14,970 nucleotides of DNA from Oscillospiraceae bacterium (lineage in GTDB: Bacteria; Bacillota; Clostridia; Christensenellales; Aristaeellaceae): assembly GCA_031266295.1 (NCBI GenBank), contig JAISBH010000046.1, positions 1-14,970 of the forward strand, read 5' to 3'. Below, one piece after another: positions 12,936-14,970 of the stretch (position 1 is the first letter of the stretch; every line of letters begins with the position of its first letter). A model generated the notes under the pieces. The model was not told the origin of the DNA. It saw only the letters and a program-made list of their open reading frames with translations, and ran no database searches. Made by a program: the position numbers and the translations under genes.

Positions 12936-14879
12936 ATGCGGCCGATTCACAACAGCCGCGACATATTCTATCGCGATCCGGTCGGCGCGGTCCCCGTCGG
13001 CGCGACTGTGCGCTTGAGGCTGTGCGTCGAGAACGGCGAGCAGCCCGACGCCGCCCTCATCCGAGCGTGGTGCGGTCGCGAGACGTGGATCGAGATGGCG
13101 CTGCTCGGGTTTGTCAACAACGGTTATTTGTATGAGGTTGTGCTAGACGTTCCAGATGAACCGGGGCTGGTTTGGTATGACTTCCGGGTGCGCGCCGGCG
13201 ACGGGGAAGTCGCTTACGGCAACGCGCCTGATAAGCTGGGCGGCGAGGGTTCCGTATGGGCGGAACTGCCGCCCAGTTTCCAATTGACGGTATATGATCC
13301 GGCGTTCGCACCGCCGAGATGGATGCGCGAGGCCGTGGTCTACCAGATCCTTCCCGACAGGTTTTACGCGTACGGCAAACCGGCGTCCATCCCGGAGGGT
13401 CGATTCCTCCACAACGATTGGTACGACGCGCCCGGCATGGGTATCGATCCCGGCAGCCATGATTACCACGCGCGGGATTTCTACGGCGGCACGCTGGAGG
13501 GCGTCCGGCTCAAGCTGCCGTATCTCGCCGAGCTGGGCGTCACCTGTCTGTACCTGAACCCGATATTCGAAGCCCCGTCCAACCACCGCTACGATACGAC
13601 GGATTATCTCAAGATCGATCCGATGCTGGGCACGGAGCACGACCTGGTCAGCTTGTGTGAATCGGCGTGCGGGTATGGCATCCGCGTGATGCTCGACGGT
13701 GTGTTCAGTCACGTCGGCTCAACCAGCCCGTACTTTCAGGATGCGGTTGCGGACAGTGGTTCGCCGTACAGGGCTTGGTTTACATTCAAGCGCTGGCCAC
13801 ATGAATACGATTGCTGGTGGGGTGTGCCGTCCCTGCCCAACGTGAACGAGATGGAGCCGTCTTATATGGATTTCATGCTGCGTTCAGCCGACGCAGTTGT
13901 CCCGTACTGGACGCGCGCCGGTATCGCGGGCTGGAGGCTGGACGTCGCGGATGAACTGCCTATGCCGTTTCTGCGTCAGCTGCGCGAGACCGTCAAGAGA
14001 GTCAACCCTGACGCTTGCTTGCTAGGCGAGGTGTGGGAGAACGCGTCGTGTAAGATCGTCTATGACGAACTGCGCTCATACGTGCTGGGCGACACGCTGG
14101 ACAGCGCGATGAACTACCCTTTGCGCGGCGCGCTGATCGCTTTCCTTATTGGCACGATAACCGCGCCTCAAGCCGCGCGCCAGATCGACGCGTTGATGGA
14201 GCAATACCCCAAGCCATTCGCGTACGCGCTGATGAACCTGATGGGCAGTCATGACCGCGCGCGCATCCTGAACGCGCTGGTCGGCGTGACTGGAGAGTCG
14301 ATACCCCGAGCCAATCAAGGGCAACTGCGCCTGACCGACGGTCAGCGTGCGCTGGCCAAGGCAAGGTTGTTTATGCTGTTCGATTTCTTGGCGGCGTGGC
14401 CGGGTATGCCAACCATTTACTATGGCGACGAGGCTGGCATGGAGGGCGCGTCCGATCCTTACTGCCGCGCGGCGTACCCATGGGAGCGAGAGGATGCGGA
14501 GATTCGCGAGCGTTTTCGTACCGCGCTAACCCTGCGCCGGAAGAATCCCCCGCTTACCGTGGGTGAAGTGCGGCTGGTCGCCCCGGATGATGATGTGTTG
14601 ATAATCGTTCGTGAGATAAGTGATGGCGTTGATGCGCTGGGCGAGTCGGCGCAGGACGCGGCGGCTGTATTCGCGATGAACAGGAGCGGCACGGTCAAGA
14701 CTGTGCGTCTGGCGGAATCCATCGTTCAGCGCGGTTCACAGTGGAGCATGGCGCAATCCGCCGATACCGCCGATAAGTTAGTTATGTCAAGCGGAGGGTA
14801 TGTGCTGACGATCGGCGCGATGGCTAGCGCGGTTTGGGTGGGGGAGTATCGCCCCCTCTGTCGCTGCGGAGATAGGTAA
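12936..14879 (+). CDS. GH13 alpha-glucan hydrolase (neopullulanase/cyclomaltodextrinase-like)
   Basis: A 647-residue, apparently cytoplasmic (no signal peptide) alpha-amylase-family enzyme. An N-terminal beta-domain (about 1-125) precedes the TIM barrel, which starts at WMREAVVYQILPDRF (129-143). Catalytic regions: LDGVFSHVG (253-261, D254 and H259), GWRLDVADE with nucleophile D336 and R334, LLGEVWENA with acid/base E365, and LMGSHDRAR with transition-state D440. N-domain plus YQILPDRF is typical of neopullulanase and cyclomaltodextrinase-like enzymes that act on short linear, cyclic or branched oligomers. The start at 12936 has GAGG at 12924-12927 and is 2 bp from the glgP stop, implying coupling. 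The final residues (from about Y638: RPLCRCGDR) and the stop codon come from a dispersed repeat starting at 14848, so the native C-terminus has probably been replaced. Confidence 0.92.
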   Translation: MRPIHNSRDIFYRDPVGAVPVGATVRLRLCVENGEQPDAALIRAWCGRETWIEMALLGFVNNGYLYEVVLDVPDEPGLVWYDFRVRAGDGEVAYGNAPDKLGGEGSVWAELPPSFQLTVYDPAFAPPRWMREAVVYQILPDRFYAYGKPASIPEGRFLHNDWYDAPGMGIDPGSHDYHARDFYGGTLEGVRLKLPYLAELGVTCLYLNPIFEAPSNHRYDTTDYLKIDPMLGTEHDLVSLCESACGYGIRVMLDGVFSHVGSTSPYFQDAVADSGSPYRAWFTFKRWPHEYDCWWGVPSLPNVNEMEPSYMDFMLRSADAVVPYWTRAGIAGWRLDVADELPMPFLRQLRETVKRVNPDACLLGEVWENASCKIVYDELRSYVLGDTLDSAMNYPLRGALIAFLIGTITAPQAARQIDALMEQYPKPFAYALMNLMGSHDRARILNALVGVTGESIPRANQGQLRLTDGQRALAKARLFMLFDFLAAWPGMPTIYYGDEAGMEGASDPYCRAAYPWEREDAEIRERFRTALTLRRKNPPLTVGEVRLVAPDDDVLIIVREISDGVDALGESAQDAAAVFAMNRSGTVKTVRLAESIVQRGSQWSMAQSADTADKLVMSSGGYVLTIGAMASAVWVGEYRPLCRCGDR

Positions 14880-14954
14880 GAATCCCTTCGGGATTCTGCG
14901 GATACGCGCCCGCTTCGCGCTGCGCGCCGCCACATCTCCCCCTAGGGGGGCGAT
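14848..14954. repeat. Dispersed repeat, expanded copy B with inverted ends
   Basis: The two blocks of the repeat at 3505-3548 recur exactly at 14852-14869 (18 nt) and 14932-14955 (24 nt), but here 62 nt rather than 2 nt separate them. The copy is bounded by ATCGCCCCCT (14848-14857) and AGGGGGGCGAT (14944-14954), inverted except for one extra G. Within the extra segment are a hairpin at 14879-14897 and a second GC-rich self-complementary stretch near 14906-14930. It begins inside the GH13 coding frame and supplies its stop. No transposase is visible. Confidence 0.75.
14879..14897 (+). repeat. Perfect 8-bp hairpin overlapping the GH13 stop codon
   Basis: AGAATCCC-TTC-GGGATTCT begins at the last base of the TAA stop (14877-14879). 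It is flanked by CTGCGGA on both sides (14864-14870 and 14896-14902), as if this 32-bp unit was inserted or duplicated within the repeat. A terminator role is possible from its position, but GCGGATAC follows rather than a T-run. Confidence 0.6.
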
Positions 14955-14970
14955 GAGGGTTGTCGATTAC

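Overview
The window looks like a chromosomal segment of a Gram-positive Clostridia-type Bacillota. The base composition is moderately GC-rich, yet ATA (Ile) codons are frequent. Supporting traits are AGGAGG-type ribosome-binding sites, a YesN/AraC membrane sensor beside an LplB-type sugar permease, a CpsB-CpsC-CpsD tyrosine-phosphorylation module with an LCP protein, and an ECF-transporter S component. The exact lineage cannot be read from this sequence.

Layout. (1) 1-3447: a truncated carbohydrate ABC permease (minus strand) diverges from a large AraC-family membrane sensor-regulator (plus strand). (2) 3448-4065: a gene-free, palindrome-packed stretch. It looks like a non-autonomous mobile element (3454-3968) with inverted-repeat ends and an 8-bp flanking direct repeat; it contains one copy of a second repeat that recurs at the right end of the window. 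(3) 4066-5229: a class I PLP aminotransferase, apparently transcribed from a consensus-like promoter whose start point falls on the ATG (leaderless). (4) 9564 down to 5213, minus strand: a perfect TTGACA-N17-TATAAT promoter, an approximately 320-nt structured leader, a small secreted protein of unknown function, then LCP protein, CpsC, CpsD and CpsB. The last three overlap by 4 nt at each junction. CpsB overlaps the convergent aminotransferase by 17 bp. (5) 9828-14879, plus strand: ECF S component, glycogen phosphorylase and a GH13 alpha-glucan hydrolase, the last two 2 bp apart. (6) 14848-14970: a second, expanded copy of the dispersed repeat, which supplies the last residues and the stop codon of the GH13 enzyme.

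How the genes work together. The left pair is a typical sugar-uptake sensing/transport locus. The minus-strand cluster is the regulatory core of a capsule/exopolysaccharide system (polymerisation co-activator, BY-kinase, PHP phosphatase, LCP attachment enzyme), but it has no glycosyltransferases, flippase or polymerase. Its first gene is an orphan exported protein behind an unusually strong promoter. The right block degrades intracellular alpha-glucan: GlgP phosphorolyses linear chains and the GH13 enzyme cuts oligomers or branch-limited remnants.

Most noteworthy are the MITE-like element, the repeat that rewrites the end of a gene, the long structured leader with its unknown secreted protein, and the leaderless aminotransferase.
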